Positions 1 to 13,600 of a stretch of 64,000 nucleotides of DNA are shown piece by piece (position 1 is the stretch's first letter; every line of letters starts with the position of its first letter). The DNA is from Pipra filicauda. Taxonomy: Eukaryota > Chordata > Aves > Passeriformes > Pipridae. Under the pieces are notes generated by a model. That model worked only from the letters and a program-made list of their open reading frames with translations. It was not told the origin of the DNA and searched no databases. The position numbers and the translations under genes are program-made. Where the stretch lies: positions 124,001 through 188,000 of the forward strand of contig NW_024104527.1 of assembly GCF_003945595.2 (NCBI RefSeq). The letters are read 5' to 3'.

Positions 1-450
1 CAGGAGGGGGACGCGGGGCAGGTGGTGGTGGCAGGGGGAGAGGGGGCTCAGCCCCCCCGGGCGCCACGTTCCCCCTCACCGCCCTCCCGGCTGTGGCGCG
101 TGGGGGCCTCCGGGGCTCGGGTTTCACCACTCGCTGTCCCCGCTCCAGCGATTCCTCAAATAGCTCTGGGAGGCGAAAAAAAAAGAGGGAAGGGAGAGCA
201 GCGGGGCCAGCGACGGGAGCTGCGGGCGGGCAGGGACCCTGGGCTGTGTCCCCGGCGGCGCCATGTGAGGGGTGCCGGGATGCCCGCCCCATGGAGCGCC
301 GGCCATGGCTAACGGGTACCGCACACTGTCCCAGCACCTCAACGACCTCAAGAAGGAGAATTTCAGCCTCAAACTGCGCATCTACTTTCTGGAGGAGCGC
401 GTCCAGCAGAAGGGCGAGGACAGCCGGGACGATGTCTACCGGCGGGTGAG
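1..450 (+). promoter_or_regulatory. PDE4DIP: CpG-rich 5' end of PDE4DIP, with upstream ATGs
   Basis: GC- and CpG-rich sequence surrounds the first CM1 exon. Three ATGs precede the start at 305: a minimal start-stop (ATG TGA, 263-268), an 11-codon uORF (280-312) overlapping the main start, and an out-of-frame ATG at 291 in a CCATGG context that stays open to 449. The transcription start is not determinable, so it is unknown how many of these are in the mRNA. Confidence 0.6.
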
Positions 451-1695
451 CGCCTGTTGGGGACAGGGATGAGGGGGTTTCCCTCCCAGTGCCCTCTCTT
501 TTCCGGGAGGGAATAGGGTCAGCGGAGTGCAGCCGGGGGGAGGGCATCAGGCACTGGGGCTGGAGGAGCTGCTGTGGTGGAGTTTGCCCCTTTCTTCCTT
601 TGACAGGAGTGGGGAAATAGTTGGGGAGGATATCCCCAGTCTGATGGGGTGCCCGGGGTGGGTGGCAGTGCCAGTCTGGGGGCAGACAGATGGTGTGGGT
701 ACACCCCATCCCAACACCAGCAGGGTAAAATATCACCCGTGCCAGGAGCACCCAAAGCCCTGTGGTGGGGTGGGGGTTTCCCGTGCCGCTTCTGATGCAT
801 CCCCGTGGGCAGTGGGGCTGGGGGTTCATGCAAGCATGGGGGCATCCTACGCACCTCCTTCCCTCTCCTTAGAACATTGAGCTGAAGGTGGAGGTGGAGA
901 GCCTGAAGCGGGAGCTGCAGGAGAAACAAGCAGCCTTGGACAACACATGGTGAGTGGGGCTGGCCCACCCCCTCACCCTGGAGCAGACATGATGCCCGGG
1001 GGGGTTGTCTAGCTGCACCCTGCCTGCAGTGAACAGTGAGGGGCCTGCCGTGGGGCTGGAGGGGTTTGCAATGGGGCTGGGCACCCACAGGGCTCCTCTT
1101 ACACCCTCCATGCCAGCCAAAAATAAAAGACAGCACCTGTTTGGTGGGGGAGGGCAGCGACGTGCCCAGGGGCCATGGCATGGGTGTCTCACAGTGGGGC
1201 ACCGATGGGTGGGGGTGCAGGGGCACAGCAACCAGCCGGGGAGCCCCTGGTTCTGGGATTGTGTGAGGAGTGCTTTGATGAGTCAGAGTCTGAGTATGAC
1301 CTGGTGCTGCCAGTACAGCCGTGTCCCCAGAGCAGCAGTGCCGGGGGTTTACAGCATGTCCTTCATGGGGATCCTGCAGAAATAGCATCCACGGCATGGA
1401 GGGGACTGGGCTGGGCACACCTGGGGTGGTGCAGATCGCCCAGCCTAGCTGGTTTGGGGTGGGGGCTTTTGCAAATGGAGGCCATGCTGTGCCATACTGT
1501 GCCAAGCCGTGCCATGTCACGTGAGATGCCGTACCATACCATGCCGTGCCATGCTGTGCTGTGCCTGGCAGGGTGGCTGCAGAGAACCAGACGACCCGTA
1601 GCCAGGCCGCGCTCCGGCAGCAGTATGAGGAGCGTCAGCGGGAGTCGGAGCACGTCTATGAGCTCCTGGAGAACAAGATCCAGCTCCTGCAGGAG
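305..1695 (+). other. PDE4DIP: CM1 (centrosomin motif 1) exons of PDE4DIP
   Basis: The first three coding exons encode the N-terminal CM1 region: residues 1-47 carry the LSQHLNDLKKENFSLKLRI core, followed by NIELKVEVESLKREL and the HVYELLENK helix. CM1 binds and activates gamma-tubulin ring complexes in CDK5RAP2, centrosomin and myomegalin (family knowledge). The start at 305 is chosen because the sequence from there aligns without gaps to the human protein. Isoforms started at the internal first exon (3674) skip CM1. Confidence 0.9.
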
Positions 1696-4600
1696 GTGAG
1701 TCCAGGGATGGTGGGAGCCTGGGAGGAGCTGGGGGCTGGAGCCTGGGTGCTCACCCTGCTGCCGTGCAGGAGGCCAGGCTGGCACGGAGCGAGGCCGAGC
1801 AGGCCACGGCACTGGCCAGAGCTGAGGCGGAAAGATGCCGGGAGCTGACAGGGAAGCTGAAGGAAGCTGCAAGGACAAAGGAGGAGGACAGGAGTGATGA
1901 TGGCTGCAGCACCATGGCCCAAAGGTAGGTACCCAAGATGTCCCCTCTGCTGCCAGCATGTGCTGGTGCTTGGGAACTACCAAGGGGCTTGTGCTGTGCA
2001 TGACTGAAAGGCTGCAGGAATCTGGTGTGGTGGAAAGGTCACCCTCAGGGAGAGAGCTGGGCTGTGGGGAAGGGGGAGCAGCCCTGAGGCTTCTTTGCTT
2101 TGCCCCAGAGACTGACCCCCGCCAGCTGTTCCCAGTGCCATCCTGGGGCCATCCCAGTCCCTGAGCATCCCCTGCCCTTCCCTCCCTCTCAGGAGGATTG
2201 AAGAACTGACCCGAGAGCTGGCTGCCAGCAACCAGCTTGTGGAAATGCTGTCAGCAGAGAAGAGGGACCTGCAGCAGCGCCTGGAGGAACCCCAGGTCGT
2301 GGAGGAGCAGGTAGGTGGGCAAAGGTGGGGAGACCCCAGCCCGGCACCCCAGGGAGAAGCACACTTGCCCAGGGCTCGGCTGGCTGTTGTCATCCCTGTC
2401 CTCTTCTGGGGCTGTGGCCAGGGCTGTGCCACATCCAGCCTGGCAGCATTGGGTGATGCACAGCTCTGCCATGGAGCTGGAGCAAGCAGGGGGTCCAGGA
2501 AGACACGGTGCGTGCTTTCAGGGGAGAGGCTACCAGCCTGTGCAGTCCTTTTGTGGGTGTCGGTGCTGCCTATGCCTGTCTGCCATTTAAATCCTGGGTC
2601 TTAAAATACCCCCAACGGCCCGGCACCATGCCAGGCAGGATTCTGGGGCTGTGAGAGATCAGAGCAGTATGTTCCTGGCAGCCCCACAGCTCTGGCCATG
2701 CCACATCTTGCTGGCACAGTGCTGTCCCCAGCAGCCGGGGGCCACCACACGGTGGTCCCACCGGGAACCCTGGTGTGTGCCCACTGGGTGGCACGGGGTG
2801 CTGTGCAGGTGCTGGTGGTGGCCTTGTGCTGTGGGGACATGCCCACCTGGCACTGCCTCCTGGGGCTGGGCACTGGGAGTGGGACGTGGTGCTGGCACTG
2901 GGGTGGGGATCTGGCACTGGGACAGGCACCGTCACTGCCACTGGCATTGAGACGTGGCAAAGGCACTGGGGTGGGGACCTGGCACTGCGACAGGCACCTG
3001 TAGTGGAGCCAAGCGCTAGTAGGAAGGGGAGGGGGAGGATGGCACTGGGGCTGGGGGCTGGCACTGGTCCTGAGATTGTACCCCTGCACTGTCGCAGTCG
3101 CTGTCACTGTCGCGATGCCGGCGCTGCCCGTGTGCCCGGGCGCGGCGCAGGCTGCCACTGCGCATACGCAATATGGGCGTGGCGCCTACACATCCCGGTA
3201 GGCACCGCGGCTGCCGCGCATGCCCGGAGGGGCTGTCCCCCGCCGCCATCTTGAAACCTGATCCAGAAGCCGGGCGCCGCCGTGGCAGGAGCATCCTCCG
3301 GGCTGGGGGCGAGGGGCCGGGGGGCGGCGGGGCGGGGGCAGCCCGGGGTGAGGGGCAGCCCCGGGGACGGGGGCTGTGAGGAGAGAGGGGGCAGCATCGC
3401 GGGAGGGCGAGCTGTGAGGAGAGGGGGCAGCATCGGGGGGACACCAGGAGGGGGGGCAGCCCAGGTGTGGCTGTGAAGATGTGAAGGAGGCGGTGTAGGG
3501 TGGGATGTTGCTGTAGCATCAAGAGTCCCGGCGTCTCACCCTACCCTAAAAGGGGGGATCGGTGCCGTCCGTGAGACGTGCCGGTGGGCTCAGGGATTGA
3601 GATGCGCTGAGCTCGGGAAGATCTGGTGGGAGCCCCCAGGAGCAGGTTCGGGTGGGGTCGGGAGGGAGGGAGGATGAAGGAAACCTGCCGGATCTGCGCG
3701 CGGGAGCTGTGCGGCAACCAGCGGCGATGGATCTTCCACACGGCGGCCAAGCTGAACCTCCAGGTGCTGCTCTCCCACGTCCTGGGCAGGGAGCTGTGCC
3801 GGGATGGCAGGTCCGAGTTCGCCTGCAGCAAGTGTGCCTTCATGCTGGACCGCATCTACAGGTTCGACACGGTCATCGCCCGCATCGAAGCGCTCTCCAT
3901 CGAGCGCCTGCAGAAGCTGCTGCTGGAGAAGGACCGCCTCAAGTTCTGCATCGCCAGCATGTACCGCAGGAACAACGACGAATCCAGCGCGGAAGACAGG
4001 GCTGGGGATGGGACTGTGGACCTTTCTAGCCTGCCTGATGCACGGTATGCTGCCCTGCTGCAGGAGGACTTCGCTTATTCTGGGTTTGAGTACTGGACGG
4101 ATCAGGAGGAGCACAGCCTGGAGCTGCACAGCTGCCACGGCTCGGAGGGAGCCGGGAGCCGCCCGCGGCGCTGCCGGGGCTGTGCCGCCCTGCGGGTGGC
4201 CGACGCCGACTATGAAGCCATTTGCAAAGTGCCACGAAAGGTGGCCAGGAGCATCTCTTGCGGGCTGTCCAGCCGGTGGTCAGCCAGCATGGGCAACGAG
4301 GAGTCGTCTGTGTGTGATGCGGCCGAGTCCACCAGCTCCAGAGTGGCTGTAGATGGGGAGAGCATGGAGGAAGGCACACCTGCATCCTCTGTTGAGTCCC
4401 TGGACACCACCGTGGAGGCGAGCCCTCCGCAGCAGAAGGAGGAAGATGCAGATAAGGGGGTGAAAGGGAATGGGAAATGTGATGATTTCTCAGATGACCG
4501 CATGACCCCAAACTCTTCACTGAGTGGGAACAGGCTGGAGTTGGCCCTCAATTTGATCAAGACTTTGGACTACAAACCCCTTCAGAGCCCCCGAGGCAGC

Positions 4601-7600
4601 CGGCTACCTATTCCTGTGAAGTCCAGCTTGCCCCACCCCAAGCTCAGCCGTGACTTGGCAGATGGCAGTGCTTCTGCTGGCTTAGCGTGTGCTGGTTCTG
4701 CCGTCCTGAACACAGACAGAAAATTGTTTTCCAGAGCTCCTTTGGGTCTCTCCCTGGAGATTTCTGAACTGCAGGAGCTGTGGGATGACCTCTGTGAGGA
4801 TTATATGCCGCTGCGGGTACAGGTAGAGGTCATGGTGCCGCCGTTCCATTGAGCAGCGTCCTCGTGGTCTGACGCTGAGTCCACTGGGGATTCTTCTGTG
4901 CTGAGATAATACAGATAGCCACGTGTCGCTGAAACAGGGCTAAGAATAGGCAGCTCGGTCCTTTTTAGGTGTGCTGCTTCTCTGTCATTCTCCTGTCGCC
5001 TGTTTCCTCCCTGTGTTCTGGGAAATTAACCTCCCTCCTCCCCGTCAGTCCTCCCTGACAATGCAGCCTGCTAGATGGGTCTAAGCTCTTTGTCATTCTC
5101 CTGCTGAGAAAGCACCAACTTCACTTCAGCTTTCTCTTGGAGAAGTCGGTGTCCCTTTTATCCGCAACCAAAGGGAATGTTTTAGGCTTCTGGGCATGTG
5201 TTTTCCAGCAGATGTGTTTTCTTTGTGCCTGAGTAATGGCTGAGTGTGAGGAACGCCTGCCTTCAGCCCTGCCTCTGCAGGTCAGGCCTCCGACCTGCCT
5301 GACTTGCAGATCCGCCCAGGCATCAGTGGTGCGTGCCCTGAGGGACAGGTGTTTTCCTTGCAGGTGGATTTGTGCCAGAGGATGACTTTAGGGTTGGTAT
5401 TCCAGATAATTGGTTTATTTTCTGATCCTTTGAAAAGATTCATCAATTAACGGTAGGTGTTGCTGAGAGGCGACAAAAGCTCCTGCTTTTGGGTTGCTGT
5501 TATCTGCCTTCGCAGCAATCCTAGCTCCAGGTTGCCTTCGTTTTGCTGGCTTTAATGAAATCTGCATTAGTGTGCGGTCAAAAAGCTGAACTTGTAACTT
5601 CTTTACCACTTTCCTTAATGAATAGAAGGCCTCCGTCACCTTCAATTCAGGAATATCCATGTCAGCCTAATTGCATGCCCATTAGCAGCCTTAGTGCTGC
5701 CTAATGCTGTAGGTAGCCCGGGGGATTAGAAAAGTGGTCGTTTATTACTATGGCAACTGTGGCAGTGCTGAATTGCGCTTCCTATTTAGCCGGGCGCTGC
5801 TTGCTGCCCCATCTGCTCGGGCGTTCCCGCGAGCTATGTGCTTTTCCATAAAAGCCTGCTCCAGAAACGATGTAGAGAGGAATGTAGGAACGCTAATTTT
5901 CATCTGCAGCACAAAGGCATCGCGCTGGCAGCCAGGGGCTGAGGATGTGAACCAGGGCATCGATGCTGCTGATTTTCACTGCATGGGATGTGTTAGCAGC
6001 GTATAAATGGGCTTTCTCTGAACAGAGAACGTGGCAGAGTCAACGTGTCGTGTTTACAGCTTGGCTTTGTGTCACACATGCCCATCCTCGTCTGGGAACT
6101 GCATTTGAGGAGTTTCTCCGGCCTCTGCCATCTGACTATCCTTGCCAGGAATTCATCCTGCAGGATTTTTTACTGCCTGTTTCTGGCCGTGACAGCAGCA
6201 GGTCTTCGGCACAGATTCTAGCTGAAGGGGCAAGGGCTTAATCCTTCGGATGGCTTTAACAGCAAAAATGGGAAGGCAGATGCAGCTAGTAGGCTCAAAA
6301 ATTCTTGTACAAATTGTTTTTCTTTCTCTTTGTAAAAGCGATGCTCTTTCTAAAAGTCGGGTTCTGCTGTCCAGCGATTCCTGTGCATAAATGCAAAAGG
6401 AGTATCCAGGACATATAGGACCACAGTTCTTTCTATGGGAAACTGCAGTTCTTTAACTTTACTGAGCAGTCTGGTGTGGGGCGTGTGACCTTGTAGGTAC
6501 TGTCTTCTTGGGCGTTTTCTTGAACCAGCAATTCCTTCCTTTCCCCACGACAGCCCCAGGAAAGTGCCACCAAACGGCGCCTTTGTCAGACGCTCCCGCA
6601 GCTGCCCGCGGTGCCGTGCTGGCAGCGAGGGAGGCAGTGCCCTGCTGCCAGCCACTCCCCTACCCGCTGTTCTGGGCAGATCTGAGCTTGGCAGGCTTGG
6701 ATAATGCCGTGATTATTACTTTTTAAAGAAGTGTTCTGTCTGGGTCAGCGTGTGCTGGCATTGCTGCGGCTGTGGTGCTTGTTAGTAAGATGCTGCTGGG
6801 GAGCTCTGCTCCTGACATGGCTACAGAGGGAAGCAGCTTGGGCTTTGGAACTTTGGACTCTGGAGCTGGCTCTGTCTTTCTCCCTTTGCCCTCTCTGCTC
6901 TTAGCTCTTTGCAGGCTTTCTGCCGCCTTTTTTTTTTCCAAATGTGCAAATTGTGAGGAAATGTGTGCTTTCCTTTTTTTCCTCTCTGTTTTCTTTTCAT
7001 CAACCTTATTTCAAAATAGGGGCTGTGTGACACAATCTGGCATCTCTCCCTGTCTGATCCAGAGCCTTCTGGCTGGGAAAATTTGAAATTACTTTTCCAT
7101 GACTGTCTTTAAGTTTTCACTAAAATCTTAACATCAGGGTAAAGGGAAGCAGTGTTTCTGTATGGAAGCTCCTGTGTGGGAGGAGCAGTGCAGAGACCTG
7201 GGGGAGCTTCCCTGTGCTGCCTGGCTTTCCCAGAGACGGCACATTGCTGTGGCTGCTGAAGATGAGGATTCACCCTGGCAGGGCTAATCAGAGCTGACTG
7301 CTCTCGTTGTGCTGCACTGCCTGGAGCTGGTGCTGCTTTGTGCGTGCTCCAAAAAGCCCTGCCAGGTTGCCATGGCCTCTACACTGCAAACCTGTGCTTG
7401 CCAGGGCTTCCACTTACACCAGGCACCAGTACAGTCATGTCATGTCACCGATGATATTCAGGAATACCGAAGGAGTCCTGTGAGGGCTGGGAAGGGAGGC
7501 TGCCATTGAGTGCTGCCCTAAGGAGTTAACTCACCGGGCGGGAGGCAGAGAAATAGTAAGGAGGGATGACAAGGGATTAGTGTGTGCTCAGCCAGCCGGG

Positions 7601-10600
7601 TCTGGCAGGCCATGCATCACAAAGTAGGCTGTTTACATTCCAAATAAATGGGTATGTGTCATGAAAAAAAAAATCTCAGCTGTGGCACTGAATTTGCTTG
7701 AGGAGCTGTAGGGAATTGTACACGGTGTGGATGCTGGAGCATGTGGAGCTGTGAAGGAGAGTCCAGAGTGGAGGGGGTTCACAGCCGGGGTGTGTGTGTG
7801 ACTGCTAATCATGGCAGGAGGGGAACTGGTGGGGAGGATTGAAGGTTGTGGGCTTGATGAAGACACAGAAGCTTGGCAGAGCATGGAAACCAGTTTGGTG
7901 CTGGTTTTGAAGCTTTTTTAAACCAACAGGGCACATGGGAAGGAGAGGAGGTTTCAGGGATGTGGCTTGGGTGTGGGGTTGAGATCCATCATCCGCCTGC
8001 AGTGGTCAGAGCCAAACAAGCTGCTGGGTTCCTGGTACAGGAGTGAGGAGAGACAGGGAGCCCAACCACAGCCTCAAGGCAGCAGGGCACTTCTGGCAGG
8101 TCAAGCAGAGAGCTGCCAGGTGCCAGCCTGCCTCCCAGGTGAAGGGAGACACAGGCAGGAGAATGTATCACAGACAGCTGGAAAAGCACAAGGGGGCATG
8201 CTTAACCCCTTGCTGCAAGGTGTATGAGGGCTGACAGCTGAATAGAAGAAGCCAGTGCAAGAGTTGAGCCATTCTTTCATTTTTAAATTATTTTTTCATT
8301 TTCAGAATTTGCAGGATGAACATCAGCAGCCAGCTCCAGGTGACCCTGCAGCAGGGGAGCACGTGTCCGATCTGCATGCTGCAGAGCTGCAGGGCAAAAT
8401 CCAGCAGTCTGAAGCTGCCAACAAGGTATTTCTTCATGAGCAGCACATTCAGTGCCTAGTGAGTCTGGTGTGGTTGGCACTGGAGGGAGGGTGCCTCCTA
8501 GCCTGGCTGGAGGCAGCCACCTGCACCTCCCTTCCAGCAAGGATGTGTGCTGATGTGTGATTTTCAGTGCTTGTCTGCCAGCTTAAAATCATTTACTTTT
8601 TTTTCTGTAGCTGAGCTGTGTAGATTTTCCATATTTATTTTTGCAAATCATTGTTTTGAAAGAACTTTCCACTTGCCTGGTGAGCCTTCCAGGAACTGAT
8701 GAAGCAGAGATGCACAGGGTTATTTCCCTACCTCTTGAATTTGCATGGGCTGAGCCTGATGCAGGAGAGAAGGGGTGAAGGCTGCCTTTTTTTTTCAAGC
8801 AGTAAGGGAGATCAGCACAGAGGGGGTCCTGTTTTCATATCAATTTAAATACTTCCTTTTGAAAGAAACATGTATCTGAGTTCTCTTGAGGCACATCAAC
8901 TTTAACACGTTGGGAGGGGTATATCTTCGTAATTATGCTCTTGAACTCTAAGGTAAATTATACCCACTGGGAAAATGGGAAAAAAAAATCTGATTGGGAT
9001 ATTTATTTAAATGTGGGGACAACCATAAGGTGTTGGAGCTGCCTGGACCTCAGAGGTCGATCGGAAATAGAGACCCAAGGCCCAGTAAATGTAGTTGTGT
9101 TTAAACAGTTTAAGGGGAGTGTCTCCTAGAGAAGAGATAACAGGACAGGTGTGTAAACTAATGAGCAACAAGACGCAATTATGTGACAGCACCACCTTGG
9201 TGCTTACTGAGGCTTGAGTAAGTTGTTACAGGAGGGGTATCATCCAACATTAAGAATGCCAACAGGCAGCATGTTTAGAAATGTTAACAAGCACTTGTGT
9301 AACTGCACGTGTTCTGTGTCCTGAACGTTGTGGTGAAAGCAGCAAACTGTCCTGAAACTGTCGGGAGTGGGTGGCAGTGTCCTTAGTGTGAGAATGTTAA
9401 AGGCAAGAGTTTCTCAGGTTGTAAACCAGTAATTTAGTGAGAGGTTCCCCTTTGCTTCGCAGCCGTGCTGTTGGCACCCTGGTTGGCACAACTGGCTAGG
9501 CTCTGTTGTGCTGAAGCCAGAACTTGATGCTAAATAAACCACTGATTTGATCAGTGAATGTGTAGCTTCTTCACGTTAATATTTTTCTTTCAGATTTTTG
9601 GGAGGTTTTTGGGCTGAAGCAGCCTCTTTTTCTTTCATGGGAAGAGAAATAAATGATAGAAATTGGGAAGGCTGCTGGGCAGCCTGAGCAAGACTCTGCT
9701 GAGGTATGTGGGACGCAGTATGATATGTGAACCTAAGCCTGAAACCTCCACCCTGCAGGTGAGGGCTGCTTTGGAGGCACCAGAACCACTGGATTAAGTC
9801 CTGTGGAGGCACTGAGGGCTTTGTGTTTACTCACTGGTCTCCTCCCACCTCCAGCAGTGTTTACAAACTCTAGAGGGAGCCACGTTTACCTTGATCTGGT
9901 CAACACCAGGGCTGTATGGAGTAAGGAGTGGAGGGAGTCTTAAGGGTGTTTATAGAGAGTATTAGGCAGGATCAAACAAACCCAAGCTATTTCTGTCTTC
10001 AGTTGTTACAGGAAAAGCTGAATGAATTGAATTTCGAATTAAAGTCTGTCCAAGAAACATCACAGAGGCAAGATCGTACAATCCAGAGTCTGAATGAGGC
10101 CCTGAAGAGCAAAGAGAATAAGGTAATATTTTTGGGTGGGAAAGGTGGTGCTCGCTGAAAGAGGGCAGCGTGCTGGCCCTGTAGGCAGTGGCTGAAAAGA
10201 AATGCTTAAGCCGGTGCTTGGCACCCTGGATCTCAGTAAATTATTTCTTGCAAAGCTCTTTCATGTGATGCTAACGTGTGTCGTAATCCAGGCCGGAGGG
10301 TTAGGGTTAGGGTTAACCTAATCTCCTTGGGGTGGGAGAGTTCGTGCTTCGTTAGCCCATGACTGGGTTTCCTGTGCTCTGACTCATAGACAGAAGAGCT
10401 GTACCGTATCATCGAAGGGCAGAACGAGACCATGGCCAAGCTGCGGGACATGTTACACAGAAGCCGTCTGGGGCAGTTGCAGGTATGTCCCCGGAAAGCC
10501 CCAAAACACATCAGGTTTCATTCTGCAGGGATCCTGATTCTTAAATCCCTCATGTGAAGAGTATCTTTTGACTTTCTCTGGCCCCTGTTTTTTTGCCAGG

Positions 10601-13600
10601 TGTCCGAGAGCCCACTGTCATCCCAGGAGCAGCAAATGTCACCGCTCGATCTTCAGAACACGCTTTTCTGCACCAAGCTGGAAGTGCAAAAACTGAAGAG
10701 AGCTCAGCGCCAGAAAGAGCATCAACTGGCTGAAGCCAGGAGAGCCACCCAGCTCCTGGAGACCACGGTGCATGAGGAAGAGCAGCAGAAAGAGGCAACC
10801 AGGAAACACAACCAGGTATGACTTAGCCTGGGTTTAAATAACTTAAGAAGCACTGATGTAGTCAATACTCCCACTCTATTCATCATTTCTGCCTAAGCCG
10901 GTCTGGGCACACTCGCCTAACCCCTTGTTACATGTGGGAGGGAGAACTCTCTAGCTTTCTTACCTCATATCTGAGGATTTAGAATCAGTAAAGGCGCTTG
11001 ATAAGTGTATATGTTGTCACTTGTATGTCTTTGGCTGGTGCAAATGTCCCATCTCTTTTCGCAATGTTACGAAGTTAATGTTCCCTGTTGTGCGGCTTAG
11101 CTGTGATTGACTAAAGCTCTGCCTGTGGCCAGAGCAAGGGGTTTAGATGGATATGTACCCTGTAAAATGAGATAAATATAAACTTCATGACATAGAAGTG
11201 TGTTTGGAGATGTGAAAGTTGTAGTGTTGCGAGAGATTTTTGGCTGTGCTCACAGTCCTTGCTGCGCTTGGCTTTCTCAAACTGGCCTGCTGTTTATGGG
11301 TGTGTTGAGGACTGAATTCCAAGATATGTGCTTTTTCCTCTCAGGAGCTGTGTGCTGTGGTACTACAGCTGCAGGCAGAGCTGCAGGACAAGGCTCAGCA
11401 GCTCCAGACTGTGGAGTGGGAGAAATGCCGTGAGCTGCAGGCCCAGGAGCAGAGAGTGCAGCGTTTGAGTCAGCAGCTGGCTCACAAGGAGCAGCTTCTG
11501 CAGGTGAGATGCAGAAAGATTAGAGTTGAGCATAATCAATTGGGTTCTCTGCTCTTCCTTTGGTACTTTGCCATGCAAAAGTCTGTCTGTAGCTTTCATG
11601 CATGCCCTTTAAAGAAGGGAAGGAAAGAGAGGCTTTTGGGCTCCCTAGATGAGGAATAAAGCACAGGTATCCAAGTGCCTCAGCCCACAGCAATGCCTGG
11701 TGAGCCCTGGCAGGTGCTAGTAAGCCAGTCCCAGCTGCTGGATGTCCCTTTGATGTGGAGAGTAAAGTAAGCATAGAGTAAGGAGATGATTATCTCTGAT
11801 TCTCCTGTGCTTCCCTCAGGGGTGTTTCTATACTGACAGTTTTACTGTGTGTGTGTGATCTCTAGGAATCAAGGGAGCTTCTGCAATGCCAGCGAAGCTT
11901 GGAAAAGAGCCCTGCAGCCATGAATGCCATGTTGGAGAAGCTGCAGCAGCGAGTCAGCGACAGGGATGCTGCTCTGGAGGTGAGCACGTATTGTAGGCGA
12001 TGTCTTGGTTGTCCCTGAGGCTCACCCTTTGGGCCCCAGGGGTGACCATATCTTCTACATGCTCTTCATGGCTCAGCTTTCCAGAGGAGCCCTCTGGGAA
12101 GGAAGAGCCGAGGTCCCCCACTCTTGCATTCCGGATTAAGCTGTAAACTGCCCAGAGCGGGGCCTTCAGCTCTGCCATGTGCTCTGCATGGGCAGCAGGC
12201 CTTGCCTTCTGGCTTTGCCATGTGCCCTCAGCACAGGCCTTATGTGCAGGCCTTACCGTGTTCCTGCAGGTCTAGGCCCAGCCCTTCCCCACATGCACAC
12301 ACACACAGTGAGCTGGTTCCGACCCATATAAAAAATTCAGTGAGATTTGGATCCAGGATCTCACACCCACACGGGGAGTGGTGGCTTCAGAGCCCTACTG
12401 CCCCATTCTAAGCAATCCCCCCCTCTCACATAGCGAGCAGTAGACGAGAAGTTCTGTGCCCTGGAGAAGAAGGAGCAAGAGCTGCAACAGCTCCGTCTCT
12501 CAATACGGGAGCGTGGAAGTGACCTGGAAAGACTGCGCAGTGTCCTCTCCAGCAACGAGGCCACCATTCATGTGAGTGCTTGTTCCTGGGTGTGCAGAGT
12601 CCAGCCTGGCTGTGGGGTGCTGCTAGACAGACCTTCCTGGGAATGCTCTGGTTGTTGCTGGGGAGAGCATCAGCAGGTGTTGGCCTTCCTCTGGCCCTGT
12701 GTGCGGGGCACATTCCTGGGTCACTCCTGTTTCTGGGTGTAGAAGGCACCAGGAGCAGATGGGTGAATCTGTGTGACTCTTTTAGCAGTTGAGACCGGTA
12801 TTTCCAGTTCTGCTTAATTCAGGATTAAGTCTGTGTCCCTGATTGAGCTGCTTCTGTTGTGGTCCTCAGAGCCTGGAGAGCCTCCTGAAAGCCAAAACCC
12901 TGGAACTGGAGCAGGTCTCAGCAACCTGTCAGAACCTCCGCTGGCTCAAGGAGGAGATTGATGCCAAATCTTGCAGCAGGCAGAAGGAGCAGGAAGGGAT
13001 CATCCAGCAGCTGCAAACCTGCCTGCATGACAGGAATAAGGAGGTGGAGGTAAGGCCTTAGCTTGGCTTCCTGAGTTTGTTGGTAGAGAGAGTGGTCCCA
13101 GACCGGAGCCTGCTGGCTGCCTGCCTCACCTGCAGCTGTGCACAGTGCTTTGGAAGCTGTCTGCTTTTGGCACCTGTACATACCTGTGCCTGCTGAGACA
13201 CTGCTCTCTCAGCTACACTCAGGCAGAAGAGCTGTTTGTCCTCGAGGAACTTTCAGTTGGATGGTAGCAATGTCTCTCCCTTTCTCCCCCTTGTCAGGAG
13301 CTTACAGCAACTCTGCTGTGCAAGCTGGGCCCAGGGCAGAGTGAGGTAGCAGAGGAGCTGTGCTTGCGTCTCCAGCACAAGGAGAAGATGCTGCAGGATC
13401 TCCTCAGTGACCGAAACCGTCAGACCATGGAGCACGATGCCGAAATCCGGGAGCTGCTGCAGGCCATGAGCACCAAAGAGCAGCAGAGCAGAGTGAGTTG
13501 TGTGCAGGGCCACAGTGGGAGGCTGGGGTGGGTGGCTCTGCCTCTTGTTAAGCAAAGAGAAGCTCCCAGATGGGATGAGAGAAATCAAGGAGCTTGTTCC

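Noticed and set aside
519..1520. 333-codon minus-strand open frame
   Set aside because: Antisense of CM1 exons and repeats; no recognisable domain.
5415..5660. Small minus-strand open frame with ordinary composition
   Set aside because: No family resemblance, no splice or poly(A) context; more likely noncoding.
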